The notes: generated by a model not told the origin, from the letters alone. Shown: positions 46,981 through 56,543, numbered from the stretch's first letter. The stretch is DNA of 64,000 nt from Alkaliphilus metalliredigens QYMF (GCF_000016985.1 NC_009633.1:3081539-3145538), one strand, 5' to 3'. Numbers and translations are program-made.

Positions 46981-47766
46981 TTATGAAATAATATACTTTT
47001 CCTTTAATTTGTCTACGATTATCTTAGCTGCTTCTTTAGGCTCTACATTGAATATTTTTCCTGCAGTTTTAGCCCCTTTAGTGAAGGACTTTTTAACCTT
47101 AGTAGGCGATCCACTAAGTCCTAAGTTGGCATGATCAACAACGATATCATTCACTGACCATTTTTCCACTTTACCTTCTTGAAACGCATCATATATACCT
47201 GAAACTCTCATATATCTGGATTCATTCATCTCTTTTAATGTTGTAATCAAGCAAGGAGTCTGGACTTTTATTTTGTGATAGCCATCTTCAAATGCCCTCT
47301 TAACGATAATGAATTTATCTCCAATTTCTAGACCATCTACATATGTGATAGATGGGATATTTAAATGCTCTGCAATCTGAGGTCCAACCTGAGCGGTATC
47401 TCCATCAATTGCTTGTCTTCCTGCTATGATGACATCGTACTCCATTTTCTTCAGGGCACCTGCCAGAGCTGAAGAGGTGGCCCAAGTGTCAGCGCCAGCA
47501 AAGGCTCTATCAGTTAAAAGAATAGCGCGGTCTGCTCCCATGGCGATGGCTTCTCTTAAGGCTGCATCTGCTTGAGGTGGACCCATGGTAATCACAGTTA
47601 CGTCAGCTCCATGCTCATCTTTTAATCTTAGTGCTGCTTCAAGACCGCTTTTATCATCGGGGTTGATGATTGATGGCACCCCTTCACGAATAAGGGTTCC
47701 TGTTTTAGGATCTAATTTCACTTCCGTTGTATCCGGAACTTGTTTTATACAAACAACTATCTTCAT
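46981..47766 (-). CDS. etfB: Electron transfer flavoprotein subunit beta
   Basis: EtfB pairs with EtfA. It starts MKIVVCIKQVPDTTEVKLDP, the usual EtfB beginning. The nucleotide-binding block is VITMGPPQADAALREAIAMG, with the family motif AGRQAIDGDTAQVGPQIAE. 261 residues. Next to a butyryl-CoA-dehydrogenase-like gene this could form a bifurcating Bcd-EtfAB complex, but bifurcation cannot be proven from the sequence. It starts 14 bases after acd. Confidence 0.95.
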   Translation of the reverse strand: MKIVVCIKQVPDTTEVKLDPKTGTLIREGVPSIINPDDKSGLEAALRLKDEHGADVTVITMGPPQADAALREAIAMGADRAILLTDRAFAGADTWATSSALAGALKKMEYDVIIAGRQAIDGDTAQVGPQIAEHLNIPSITYVDGLEIGDKFIIVKRAFEDGYHKIKVQTPCLITTLKEMNESRYMRVSGIYDAFQEGKVEKWSVNDIVVDHANLGLSGSPTKVKKSFTKGAKTAGKIFNVEPKEAAKIIVDKLKEKYIIS

Positions 47767-47780
47767 CGTGTAACCTCCTT

Positions 47781-48920
47781 CTATTTCAGTAAGTTTGCTG
47801 CAATTACCATTTTTTGCACTTCTGAAGTACCTTCATATATCTCTGTAATCTTTGCATCTCTCATCATTCTCTCAACTGGATAGTCTCTGATATATCCGTA
47901 TCCACCATGGAGCTGAACTGCTTTAGTGGTTACTTCCATTGCTGCTTCCGAAGCAAATAGCTTCGCCATTGCGGCTTCATTGGCATATGGAAGTCCCATA
48001 TCTTTATTATAGGCTGCTTTATAAACTAACAGTCTAGCCGCCTCAATCTTTGATGACATGTCAGCTAGTTGAAATTGTGTGTTTTGAAAAGCTGATATTG
48101 GTCTTCCAAATTGTCTTCGCTCTTTAACATAGTTCACTGTTTCATCTAAGGCGCCTTGGGCAATTCCTAAGGCTTGTGCAGCAATACCAATTCTTCCCCC
48201 ATCAAGGGTTTTCATAGCGATTTTAAATCCAAAGCCTTCTTTTCCAATTATGTTTTCTTTTGGTATTCTACAGTCATCGAAGATAAGCTCGCAGGTAGAC
48301 GATCCTCTGATTCCTAACTTCTTTTCCTTAGGTCCTATTGTAAAGCCCTCTGTATCAACATCAACGATAAAAGCTGATATTCCTTTTGTTCCTACTGATT
48401 TATCTGTCATTGCCATAATGATATAGGTATGAGCATAGCCTGCATTTGTAATGAATATTTTTGAGCCGTTGAGTATATAATGGTCCCCATCCAATACTGC
48501 AGTTGTTGTCTGTGCAGAAGCATCAGTTCCTGCATTGGGCTCTGTTAGACCGAAGGCTCCTAGTTTTTCTCCCTTTGCAAGGGGAATCAGATATTTTTGT
48601 TTTTGTTCCTCTGTTCCAAACTCAAAAATCGGATGAGCGCCTAAAGAAACATGGGCAGATAAAATGACCCCAGTTGTTCCACAAGCTCTTGAAAGTTCCT
48701 CGACAGCTATTGCATATCCAATATTGTCTCCACCTTCTCCACCATATTTTTTAGGGAATGGGATACCCATAAATCCTGCCTTAACCATCTTTTCGACAGT
48801 CTCCACAGGGAAACGCTCCTCTTCATCTATCTCTGCCGCTAAGGGCTTCACTTCGTTTTCAGCAAATTCCCGGTACATTTGTTTAAGCATCTTATGCTCT
48901 TTTGAAAATCCAAATTCCAT
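47781..48920 (-). CDS. Acyl-CoA dehydrogenase (butyryl-CoA-dehydrogenase-like)
   Basis: FAD enzyme that reduces or oxidises short-chain acyl-CoA. N-terminal helical domain, middle beta domain with GLTEPNAGTDASAQ (FAD/substrate contacts), and C-terminal helices with the catalytic Glu in the conserved YEGTSEVQ near residue 365. 379 residues is the usual length. With EtfAB it probably acts in butyrate-type metabolism. The acyl chain preferred is not certain. Confidence 0.93.
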   Translation of the reverse strand: MEFGFSKEHKMLKQMYREFAENEVKPLAAEIDEEERFPVETVEKMVKAGFMGIPFPKKYGGEGGDNIGYAIAVEELSRACGTTGVILSAHVSLGAHPIFEFGTEEQKQKYLIPLAKGEKLGAFGLTEPNAGTDASAQTTTAVLDGDHYILNGSKIFITNAGYAHTYIIMAMTDKSVGTKGISAFIVDVDTEGFTIGPKEKKLGIRGSSTCELIFDDCRIPKENIIGKEGFGFKIAMKTLDGGRIGIAAQALGIAQGALDETVNYVKERRQFGRPISAFQNTQFQLADMSSKIEAARLLVYKAAYNKDMGLPYANEAAMAKLFASEAAMEVTTKAVQLHGGYGYIRDYPVERMMRDAKITEIYEGTSEVQKMVIAANLLK

Positions 48921-48975
48921 GTTATATCCTCCTTCGTTAATTATTTATTTAACAACCAATTGCAATTTTTTTGAT

Positions 48976-49389
48976 TTATCTAGGTGGCATAACAGTGGCA
49001 TATCCTTCTAGCACCACAATACCGCTTTGGTTGGTACAAACTGTTTTAAGTTTTAACATTTTCTCTTTAATGATTTCAACAACCTCAACTTCAGCTGTAA
49101 TCGTATCTCCAAACCTTACAGGCGCAGTAAATTTCAGTTCTTGTCCTATATAAATGGTTCCAGGTCCCGGTAAATACATACCAAGTACTGCGGAGATCAG
49201 TCCTGCTGTAAGCATTCCATGAGCGATTCTTCCTTTAAATACAGAGCTTTTAGCCACTTCTTCATTCATGTGTGCAGGGTTCAAGTCTCCCGTAAGCCCA
49301 GCATAAAGATAAACATCAGATTCGGATATGGTCCTAGCTATAGATGCCTTATCCCCTATTTTAATTTCATTTATTGTTTTTCCTTTCAT
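48976..49389 (-). CDS. MaoC/PhaJ-type (R)-specific enoyl-CoA hydratase
   Basis: Hot-dog-fold hydratase. The catalytic motif is visible as YAGLTGDLNPAHMNEEVAKS (Asp and His in the D-x4-H arrangement), followed by GRIAHGMLTAGLISAVLG. 137 residues, normal for PhaJ. It starts the operon maoC-acd-etfB-etfA. ATG follows AAGGAGGAG. A possible -10 TATAAT lies at 49429-49424 on the minus strand. Confidence 0.9.
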   Translation of the reverse strand: MKGKTINEIKIGDKASIARTISESDVYLYAGLTGDLNPAHMNEEVAKSSVFKGRIAHGMLTAGLISAVLGMYLPGPGTIYIGQELKFTAPVRFGDTITAEVEVVEIIKEKMLKLKTVCTNQSGIVVLEGYATVMPPR

Positions 49390-50292
49390 AATGGCTCCTC
49401 CTTTTTTATGATCACTCTACAAGATTATATATGTGCAAAACTCATGCCATATTTTTAACAATGTACATATTTTTTTTGAAATCCTTCGATTTAGTCTGCA
49501 TTTTGTGTTTGTGTTGTTATTTTTTTATCACTTTCTATCTCCAGTGATATGCATTTTTCACCTAGTATACTCTGTTTCTCTACCTTTATACAAAATTAGT
49601 CAATATTTATTATTTTTAAAATATAATTCATAAGATTGAATACCAGTTGCTCGATTCTTGTGGAGTTAGTCATTTTACTTTGATTTTTGTTCAAATTATG
49701 TACAGTTATTTTAGATGTAAATTGAATTTCATATGGACTCACAGGCTTTGGGGCCACGATGCCACAGTGTCCAATGATTGAACATTACCTTTTACTTAAC
49801 ATATTTCCTTCATCATATTGCTCCCAATTGTACTTTTACATCACTCTTAAATTAAATCCATTATAAAATATCAATAACCAGTCTATTATACCATAATTTA
49901 TACTCTATTTAACATTTAGTCTCTACATATACACTTGTGCCAGGTCCTTACATTAGAATACTTCCAAGTAAAGATCAATAAACTTTACAAAAACTATGTT
50001 TATCCGCTACCCCTCACCTATGCTGTGATGGTTGCTATTTATGTGGTATGAATTTTTCAGTTCCTGATTCCTCTCTTTTATGCCCCTTTTATTTGCCTCC
50101 TCATGGCCCATCCCTAGTGCACAAAACGGAGTCCCTTTGTGCTGATATTCTTGATTCACAGATACGCCGACTTAACTTAATAAAAGTAAGATTTAACTCC
50201 CAGTCAAGTTTCATTTTATGTTATGATTGACTAGTATTATTAGTTTGTTAGATGTCAATTTTTTGAACAATACAAGAAAAGGAGGTATCTCT
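49390..50292. other. Long AT-rich intergenic region between divergent maoC and nuoE-like operons
   Basis: 903 bases with no supported gene on either strand; the short open frames are low-complexity. It has a possible -10 of maoC at 49424-49429, and a 7-bp hairpin GCACAAA - 10-base loop - TTTGTGC at 50119-50142. The last 80 bases hold no clear promoter for the downstream operon, and I found no full Rex palindrome. Its length suggests remnants or extensive regulation. Confidence 0.5.
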
Positions 50293-50784
50293 ATGTTATG
50301 CTGTAAGGAAAATGGAGATAAAATTGATGAAATTATTGAAAGACATCGTCACAACCCAGGAAGTATTATCCCTATATTACAAGAAATTCAAGAGGTTTTC
50401 AATTACTTACCAAAGGATATATTAGCCGTGATTGCTGAGAAAACAGATATATCACCTGCTAAAATCTACGGTGTAGCTACATTTTACAAACAATTTCGTC
50501 TAAAACCCGTTGGAAATTATTTAATATTACTATGCCAGGGAACTGCATGTCATGTAAATGGTTCAAAAAAAATAGAGGAAACTTTATATAATGAGTTGAA
50601 AATCAGGGATGGTGAAACAACGGAGGATGGATTGTTTACATTAAATAATGTTGCTTGCCTTGGATGCTGTAGCCTATCACCTGTTATGATGATTAATGAA
50701 GAAACCTATGGTAGTCTGGTGCCAGAGCAGGTCATCAAAATCATTACAGAACTAAAAAACCAAGCAAATAGACAGGTGGTGTAG
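50293..50784 (+). CDS. NuoE/HydC-like [2Fe-2S] subunit of an NADH-linked flavoprotein complex (StnA-like)
   Basis: Thioredoxin-like [2Fe-2S] protein that shuttles electrons inside NADH-dependent complexes. The helical N-terminus (SIIPILQEIQEVFNYLPKDI, VYGVATFY-like motif) is followed by ligands in LCQGTACHVNG and NVACLGCCSLSP. 163 residues. ATG at 50293 with GGAGG six bases upstream; the frame extends further without a better start. First of three co-oriented genes. Confidence 0.9.
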   Translation: MLCCKENGDKIDEIIERHRHNPGSIIPILQEIQEVFNYLPKDILAVIAEKTDISPAKIYGVATFYKQFRLKPVGNYLILLCQGTACHVNGSKKIEETLYNELKIRDGETTEDGLFTLNNVACLGCCSLSPVMMINEETYGSLVPEQVIKIITELKNQANRQVV

Positions 50785-50787
50785 AGA

Positions 50788-52536
50788 ATGAAAGTTATTG
50801 TTGGACTTGGTAGCTGCGGTATTGCTGCAGGAGCCCAGAAGGTTTATAAGGAAATCGAAAATCAATTGAAAGTCTACGGTTCAAACAGTCCCGTAGGGTC
50901 TGTAGGGTGTATTGGCATGTGCTATTTAGAGCCCATTATTGAGTTTCTAAGTGATGATGGTGAAAAATATACCTATACAAAGGTGACTCCCAATATCGTA
51001 GCTGAAATCGTAGAAGGTATATTAGAAGGTCAACCTTCTCAAAATCATCTTATCAACCCTGCAGAGTGGAATAAATTACGTAAGCAAAAGAGAATTGCGT
51101 TAAAAAATTGTGGTTTGATTGACCCTCAAAATATCCATCACTATATTGACCAAAATGGCTATGAGGCCATCAAAAAATGCATAGGAGAAATGACACCAGC
51201 AGAAGTCATTGAAGAAATTAAGGTTTCCAACATAAGAGGAAGAGGTGGCGCTGGCTTTCCAACATGGTTTAAATGGAATGCCGCTATGCAGAGCAATGAA
51301 TATCCCAAATACATTGTTTGTAATGCTGATGAGGGAGATCCAGGTGCCTTTATGGATAGAAGTATATTGGAGGGGGATCCCCACGCTATTATCGAGGGTA
51401 TGATGATTGCTGCCTATGCAATTGGTGCTCAATATGGGGTTGTTTATGTACGGGCAGAATATCCGCTGGCTATTGAACGACTTCAAAAGGCGATTTTACA
51501 GGCTAAGGAGTTGAATTTATTAGGTGATCATATTTTCAATAGTCAATTCCAATTTGATATCAAGGTCAAAGCAGGAGCAGGTGCATTTGTGTGCGGAGAG
51601 GAAACAGCCTTAATCGCTTCCCTTGAAGGGGAGCGGGGTATGCCCCGACTCAAACCTCCCTTTCCTGCTGAAAAAGGACTATGGCAAAAGCCTACTAATA
51701 TTAACAATGTTGAAACTTTCGCCAACATTCCTTGGATTATTAACCAGGGTGGAAAAGCATTTGCTGATATTGGAGTCAATAATAGTCAAGGCACCAAGGT
51801 CTTTGCACTTACAGGAAAGATACGAGATGGTGGTTTAGTGGAGGTTCCCATGGGAACCTCTCTACAGGAAATTATTTTTGATATAGGTGGCGGTATCCTT
51901 AATGATAGAGATTTTAAAGCTTTACAATTAGGTGGTCCCTCCGGCGGCTGCGTACCCAATGCCTTGCTAGATACCATAGTAGATTATGAGTCCGTCACCA
52001 AAACCGGAGCAATCATGGGATCTGGAGGAATGGTCGTCATGGATGACACCACCTGCATGGTGGATATGGCGAAGTTCTTCTTGGACTTCACCTGTAAGGA
52101 GTCCTGTGGAAAATGTATCCATTGTCGCTTGGGAACAAAGCGCATGCTAGAGATCCTTACCCGTATTACAGAGGGCCATGGACAAACAGGGGATATAGAG
52201 CTACTAGAGGAACTTGGTTCTGGTATTAAAGAAGGCTCCCTCTGTGGCTTGGGCCAAACAGCACCAAATCCAGTTTTAAGTACCATTAAGTACTTCCGAG
52301 AAGAATATGAAAAGCATATTATAGACAAAACCTGTCCTGCAAAGCAATGCAAAGCACTACTTACCCATAATATACTAGAAGAAAAGTGCATTAATTGTGG
52401 CTTATGTCTTAGAAAGTGTCGTTTAGACGCTATTATAAGGGAAAATCATGGCGCACACAGGATTCAGACTGAGAAATGTATCCAATGTGGTGTATGCCTT
52501 GATGCATGCCCTGTTAACGCTGTCACAGTGGTTTAA
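50788..52536 (+). CDS. NuoF/HydB-like NADH-binding flavoprotein (StnB-like)
   Basis: NADH-oxidising FMN subunit. It has a thioredoxin-like N-terminus (GLGSCGIAAGAQ, VGCIGMCYLEP); the FMN/NADH motif GRGGAGFPTWFKW; ADEGDPGAFMDR; the SLBB-like region; a [4Fe-4S] site in ESCGKCIHCRLGTKRM; and two C-terminal [4Fe-4S] motifs, CINCGLCLRKC and CIQCGVCLDACP. 582 residues, the HydB-type architecture of electron-bifurcating complexes. Starts 3 bases after the NuoE-like gene. Confidence 0.93.
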   Translation: MKVIVGLGSCGIAAGAQKVYKEIENQLKVYGSNSPVGSVGCIGMCYLEPIIEFLSDDGEKYTYTKVTPNIVAEIVEGILEGQPSQNHLINPAEWNKLRKQKRIALKNCGLIDPQNIHHYIDQNGYEAIKKCIGEMTPAEVIEEIKVSNIRGRGGAGFPTWFKWNAAMQSNEYPKYIVCNADEGDPGAFMDRSILEGDPHAIIEGMMIAAYAIGAQYGVVYVRAEYPLAIERLQKAILQAKELNLLGDHIFNSQFQFDIKVKAGAGAFVCGEETALIASLEGERGMPRLKPPFPAEKGLWQKPTNINNVETFANIPWIINQGGKAFADIGVNNSQGTKVFALTGKIRDGGLVEVPMGTSLQEIIFDIGGGILNDRDFKALQLGGPSGGCVPNALLDTIVDYESVTKTGAIMGSGGMVVMDDTTCMVDMAKFFLDFTCKESCGKCIHCRLGTKRMLEILTRITEGHGQTGDIELLEELGSGIKEGSLCGLGQTAPNPVLSTIKYFREEYEKHIIDKTCPAKQCKALLTHNILEEKCINCGLCLRKCRLDAIIRENHGAHRIQTEKCIQCGVCLDACPVNAVTVV

Positions 52537-52560
52537 AATTTTACTTTGAGAGGAATGCTT

Positions 52561-55500
52561 ATGATGGATATAAGAATGAATATAAATGGCAGGGAAATAG
52601 TAGCACAAAATGATATGACCATTTTAGAGGCTGCTATTCAAAATAATATTGATATACCTACCCTTTGTCATGATAAAAAATTAGAAACCTATGGCTCATG
52701 TGGTCTTTGTGTGGTAGAAATAGTCGGATCACCAAAACTGCTACGAGCCTGTGCCACTAAAATCCAAAGTGGTATGCTTGTCCGAACCAAAACAGAAAGA
52801 GTAAAAAAGTCTAGAAAGCTAGCATTAGAGCTGTTACTTTCGGACCATTCAGGTGACTGTCGTCCTCCCTGTATTACGGCTTGTCCAGGAAATACAGACT
52901 GTCAAGGCTATGTAGGACTGATCGCTAATGGCAAACATGAAGAGGCCTTAAAGCTTATCAAGGAACAATTACCTTTACCTGCTAGTATTGGAAGAGTTTG
53001 CCCCCATCCTTGTGAAACTGCTTGTAGAAGAGGTTTATTAGATGAGCCTGTCTCTATTGCTTGGTTGAAGCGATTTGTGGCAGATATTGATCTAAAGAAT
53101 AACGATGTATTTATGCCGGCAATCCAACCTTCAACAGGAAAACGTGTGGCAGTAATCGGAGGAGGCCCTGGGGGACTAACTGCAGCATATTATCTTGCTC
53201 AAAAGGGACATAATGTCGTCATTTATGAGGCTATGCCTCAAATGGGTGGTATGCTACGTTATGGTATCCCACAATATAGATTACCCAAAGAGGTTTTGAA
53301 TGAAGAGATTAATGTCATTAAGAAAATGGGCGTTAAAATGCTGACTGGTATTAAAGTAGGAAAAGATGTTGCCTTTGATCATATTCAAGCAGACTTTGAT
53401 GCTGTCTATATCTCTATCGGTGCATGGATTAGTCCTGGTATGAACTGTCCTGGTGAGGATTTAGAGGGTGTGATTGGGGGAATTAACTTCTTAGCAAAGT
53501 TCTCCATGAATGAACCCATCAGAACTGGAGATCGTATTGCTGTAATTGGTGGTGGTAATACCGCCATGGATGCCTGTAGAACCAGTATTAGACTAGGTGC
53601 AAAGGAAGTAACTGCCCTATATCGAAGAACAAAGGAAGAAATGCCAGCAGAAAGGATTGAGATTTCAGAAGCAGAAGAAGAAGGCATTGCATTTAAGTTT
53701 CTAGTAAGCCCCATTGAAATCTTAGAAAAAAACGGTAGAGTAGCTGGTGTACGACTTCAAAAAATGCAACTAGGGGAGCCGGACAGCTCTGGACGTAGAC
53801 AGCCGATACCGATTGAGGGGGAAGAGGAAATTCTTGAGGTGGATTCTGTCATTATCTCTATTGGTCAAGGGGTAGATACGACAGGATTAAATGAAATTGC
53901 CCTTACAAAAAGAGGTATGATTGAAATTGATCCCAACTCTTATCAGACCAATATCCCTGGGGTTTTTGCAGGAGGAGATGCCGTCACCACCAGTGATCGT
54001 GTGGCTATCAAGTCTGTTGGGGATGCAAAGAAAGCCACAGGCGTTATTCATGCTTATCTCCAGGGAGAAGGCATACCCTATAAAAAACCGATCTATGTAG
54101 AACAAGAAAAAACAAAAGAGGATTTTATACAGCAGGATAGAATAAAGAGGCCTCCGATGCCTCACTTAAGCCCTACACATAGAAGTGATTCCTTTGAAGA
54201 GGTTGTAATTGGATATAGTGTAGAAGCTGCTAGAGCAGATGCAGAGAGGTGTCTTGAGTGTGGTTGTCATGATTATTTTGAATGTAAGCTTGTAACCTAT
54301 GCCAATGAATATGAGGCCTCTCCTAAAAGCTTTACAGGAGAAATCCACCATCGTCAATCTGATGATGGCCATCCATTCATCATTCGAGATGCAGATAAAT
54401 GTATCCTCTGTGGTCTATGTGTTAGAACATGTCAGGAGGTTATAGGGGTAGGAGCATTGGGTCTGGTGGATCGAGGCTTTGATACAATTATCATGCCTGG
54501 GTTAGACTTACCTTTAAAGGAAACTGACTGTATTTCCTGTGGACAATGTGTCACGGTTTGCCCTACTGGCGCACTACAGGAAAGGCTTATGATCCATAAA
54601 TCAGTTCCGCTTAGGCCCAAAAAAACCGAGACCGTTTGTTCCTATTGTAGTGTAGGGTGTAAAACCAATCTAAATACGGTGGACTCTCTATTGGTGAAAT
54701 CACTTCCTGTTAATACAAATTCCTCAGAGGATGGCCTACTTTGTGTTAAAGGGCGATTCGGTTTCAATATTTCACAAAGCCCTGAAAGATTAACGAGTCC
54801 ACTGATCAAAGAAGATGGTGCTTTCAAAGAAGTTTCATGGGAAGAAGCACTATTATATACCGCAAAAAAAGCCCAGAGCTTGGCCTTACTATACGGTAGC
54901 AAATCATTAGCCTTATGTCTGTCGGATCGGTATACCAATGAAGAGATTTTCTTAGCAACACAATTTGGTGAAAAAGTTTTAAAAACCAATAATATTAGCT
55001 CTTTTAACAGTAAATCAGGTGGTATTATGAATGTACTTGGTTATGATGCCTCCAGTAATACCTTTGACGAATTACTCTCTACGGAAACCATTGTCGTGGT
55101 TGGAACGGATTTCATGAAGGATCATACAATCATTGGTCTTAAAATCAAAGAAGCTGCAAAGGCTGGGGCCAAAATAATCCTTATCAATCCATTTCCATCC
55201 CTCTTAGACCAGTGGGCAGACCTGACAGTGGATAGTAAGGATGACATTCACTTTTTAAAGGAAATTCAAAAATCACTGATTGACCTAGGATGTCACCCAA
55301 ATAACACCCATGGCTTTGACGAGGTGAAACAAGAGCTTGAAGCCATCACCCCAGGTGAAACTGCCATGGAGGTCGCCTCGATTTACAAAAATTCAAAGAA
55401 AGCAATCATTGTCTTTGGACAAAATAGTATTACCGAGGATGCAGCTAGATGTATTGCCAACATCAGTGTTATTTCAGGACACATTGGCAGACCACACAGT

Positions 55501-56127
55501 GGTATTATTCAACTAAAGCCTCAAAATAACAGTCAAGGGCTACGGGATATTGGTATCAAAACAGAGATTGATACAATCAAAGCACAAATAGAAAATAAAA
55601 GTATCAAAGGTTTACTTCTATTTGGAGAAGATGTGAAGGATACAGATTTAAGTGGTCTTGATTTTTTCATGGTACAGGATGTCTTTTTAACTGAAACTGC
55701 ACAAATGGCTGATGTGGTATTCCCTGGTGCTGCCCCATTAGAGTCGAGGGGTACTTACACCAATAGCGAAAGAAAAATACAGCAGTGCCATCAAGTAATC
55801 CAGCCTGACCACGCTTATGAAAACTGGCAACTGATTATTGAGCTGGCCAATGCCCTTAGTACAAATATGTTTTATGATAATCCTGTGGCTATACTAAATG
55901 AGATTACTGCAACCCATCCTGAGTACTTTAAAAGAAATACAGATGGTGCCTCCAAATTTTGGCCAGTAACAGGCTCACCGGTATTATATGAATATGGCTT
56001 TGGCTTTCCCGATAAGAAGGCGTTTCTAAGAAAAGTAGGAAATGGTCCTATTTTTACAGAGCAACAAACGACAAATGATTTAGCCCATCGTTTTATGGAG
56101 AAATTAACAATACACGGACTTGTATAG
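52561..56127 (+). CDS. Fused NfnB/GltD-like NADPH oxidoreductase with ferredoxin and degenerate molybdopterin-oxidoreductase domains (StnC-like)
   Basis: 1188-residue redox fusion. In order: [2Fe-2S] ferredoxin (1-75, CGSCGLC-type ligands); NuoG-like Cys region and GltD cap (about 80-170); FAD site VAVIGGGPGGLTAAYYLAQK; NADPH site IAVIGGGNTAMDACR with YRRTKEEMPA; two [4Fe-4S] motifs (CILCGLCVRTC, CISCGQCVTVCP; about 615-680); and a molybdopterin-oxidoreductase-like part with the CSYCSVGC cluster. At the place of the catalytic Cys/Sec it reads SFNSKSGGIMN, with no Cys or UGA, and the C-terminal MopB domain is missing. The set resembles the Stn transhydrogenase of Sporomusa. ATG at 52561 follows AGAGGA. 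Confidence 0.85.
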   Translation: MMDIRMNINGREIVAQNDMTILEAAIQNNIDIPTLCHDKKLETYGSCGLCVVEIVGSPKLLRACATKIQSGMLVRTKTERVKKSRKLALELLLSDHSGDCRPPCITACPGNTDCQGYVGLIANGKHEEALKLIKEQLPLPASIGRVCPHPCETACRRGLLDEPVSIAWLKRFVADIDLKNNDVFMPAIQPSTGKRVAVIGGGPGGLTAAYYLAQKGHNVVIYEAMPQMGGMLRYGIPQYRLPKEVLNEEINVIKKMGVKMLTGIKVGKDVAFDHIQADFDAVYISIGAWISPGMNCPGEDLEGVIGGINFLAKFSMNEPIRTGDRIAVIGGGNTAMDACRTSIRLGAKEVTALYRRTKEEMPAERIEISEAEEEGIAFKFLVSPIEILEKNGRVAGVRLQKMQLGEPDSSGRRQPIPIEGEEEILEVDSVIISIGQGVDTTGLNEIALTKRGMIEIDPNSYQTNIPGVFAGGDAVTTSDRVAIKSVGDAKKATGVIHAYLQGEGIPYKKPIYVEQEKTKEDFIQQDRIKRPPMPHLSPTHRSDSFEEVVIGYSVEAARADAERCLECGCHDYFECKLVTYANEYEASPKSFTGEIHHRQSDDGHPFIIRDADKCILCGLCVRTCQEVIGVGALGLVDRGFDTIIMPGLDLPLKETDCISCGQCVTVCPTGALQERLMIHKSVPLRPKKTETVCSYCSVGCKTNLNTVDSLLVKSLPVNTNSSEDGLLCVKGRFGFNISQSPERLTSPLIKEDGAFKEVSWEEALLYTAKKAQSLALLYGSKSLALCLSDRYTNEEIFLATQFGEKVLKTNNISSFNSKSGGIMNVLGYDASSNTFDELLSTETIVVVGTDFMKDHTIIGLKIKEAAKAGAKIILINPFPSLLDQWADLTVDSKDDIHFLKEIQKSLIDLGCHPNNTHGFDEVKQELEAITPGETAMEVASIYKNSKKAIIVFGQNSITEDAARCIANISVISGHIGRPHSGIIQLKPQNNSQGLRDIGIKTEIDTIKAQIENKSIKGLLLFGEDVKDTDLSGLDFFMVQDVFLTETAQMADVVFPGAAPLESRGTYTNSERKIQQCHQVIQPDHAYENWQLIIELANALSTNMFYDNPVAILNEITATHPEYFKRNTDGASKFWPVTGSPVLYEYGFGFPDKKAFLRKVGNGPIFTEQQTTNDLAHRFMEKLTIHGLV

Positions 56128-56174
56128 TTAATGTGGCCTTTCAAATTTATTAATAAAATCAGCGATTCACTTTA

Positions 56175-56216
56175 AAAGAATCCTCTTTTACCTAATTAGA
56201 TAAAAGAGGATTCTTC
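56175..56216 (+). terminator. Terminator of the NuoE/NuoF/StnC-like operon
   Basis: AAGAATCCTCTTTTA - 10-base loop - TAAAAGAGGATTCTT, a 15-bp stem with T-rich flank, 48 bases after the operon's stop codon. Confidence 0.85.
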
Positions 56217-56323
56217 ATTTCATCAATTGCTTGCTGTAGCTTATGTTTAGAGGTCTCTAAATCCCCTGTAAAATGGTCTTTAATGATCAATCCCTCAGTA
56301 TTCAACATAATCATATGACCCAT
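56192..56323 (-). CDS. Possible 43-residue small protein
   Basis: Minus-strand ORF (MGHMIMLNTEGLIIKDHFTG, then a helical C-terminus ending NPLLSN) downstream of GAGGAG. Its last codons overlap the terminator stem of the opposite strand, which argues against it. Alternative starts at the Met codons at residues 4 or 6. Not recognised. Confidence 0.25.
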   Translation of the reverse strand: MGHMIMLNTEGLIIKDHFTGDLETSKHKLQQAIDEMKNPLLSN

Positions 56324-56479
56324 CACTCCTCTTCATGCACTAGCTTAGCTAACTTGATGTTGTTTTGATCTTATATGTCTTGGCTACCCCATCCTTGCTT
56401 ACGCTATGCTGTATAATTCAATCACCTTACAGACTGATTTAGTGATATGATTCTTTTTCTCTCGATTCATTTTATTTAA

Positions 56480-56532
56480 TAAAATCATGAGTCCTTCAGT
56501 ATTAAGAACTGATATTGACTCATGATTTTTAT
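56480..56532 (-). terminator. Terminator after the selenoprotein gene
   Basis: AAAATCATGAGTC - about 23-base loop - GACTCATGATTTTT, a 13-bp stem with A/T-runs on both sides, 12 bases past the stop codon. Confidence 0.8.
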
Positions 56533-56543
56533 TATGTATATCA

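Noticed and set aside
49440-49470. Rex operator upstream of maoC
   Set aside because: Only one half-site (TTAACAA) is present; the other half does not match.
49433-50230. Short plus-strand open frames in the long intergenic region
   Set aside because: Low-complexity or Phe/Ser-rich translations, no ribosome sites, no family resemblance.
54600-56127. Calling the large redox protein a formate dehydrogenase
   Set aside because: The catalytic Cys/Sec position has neither residue, there is no UGA, and the C-terminal cofactor domain is missing, so only the fold relation was kept.
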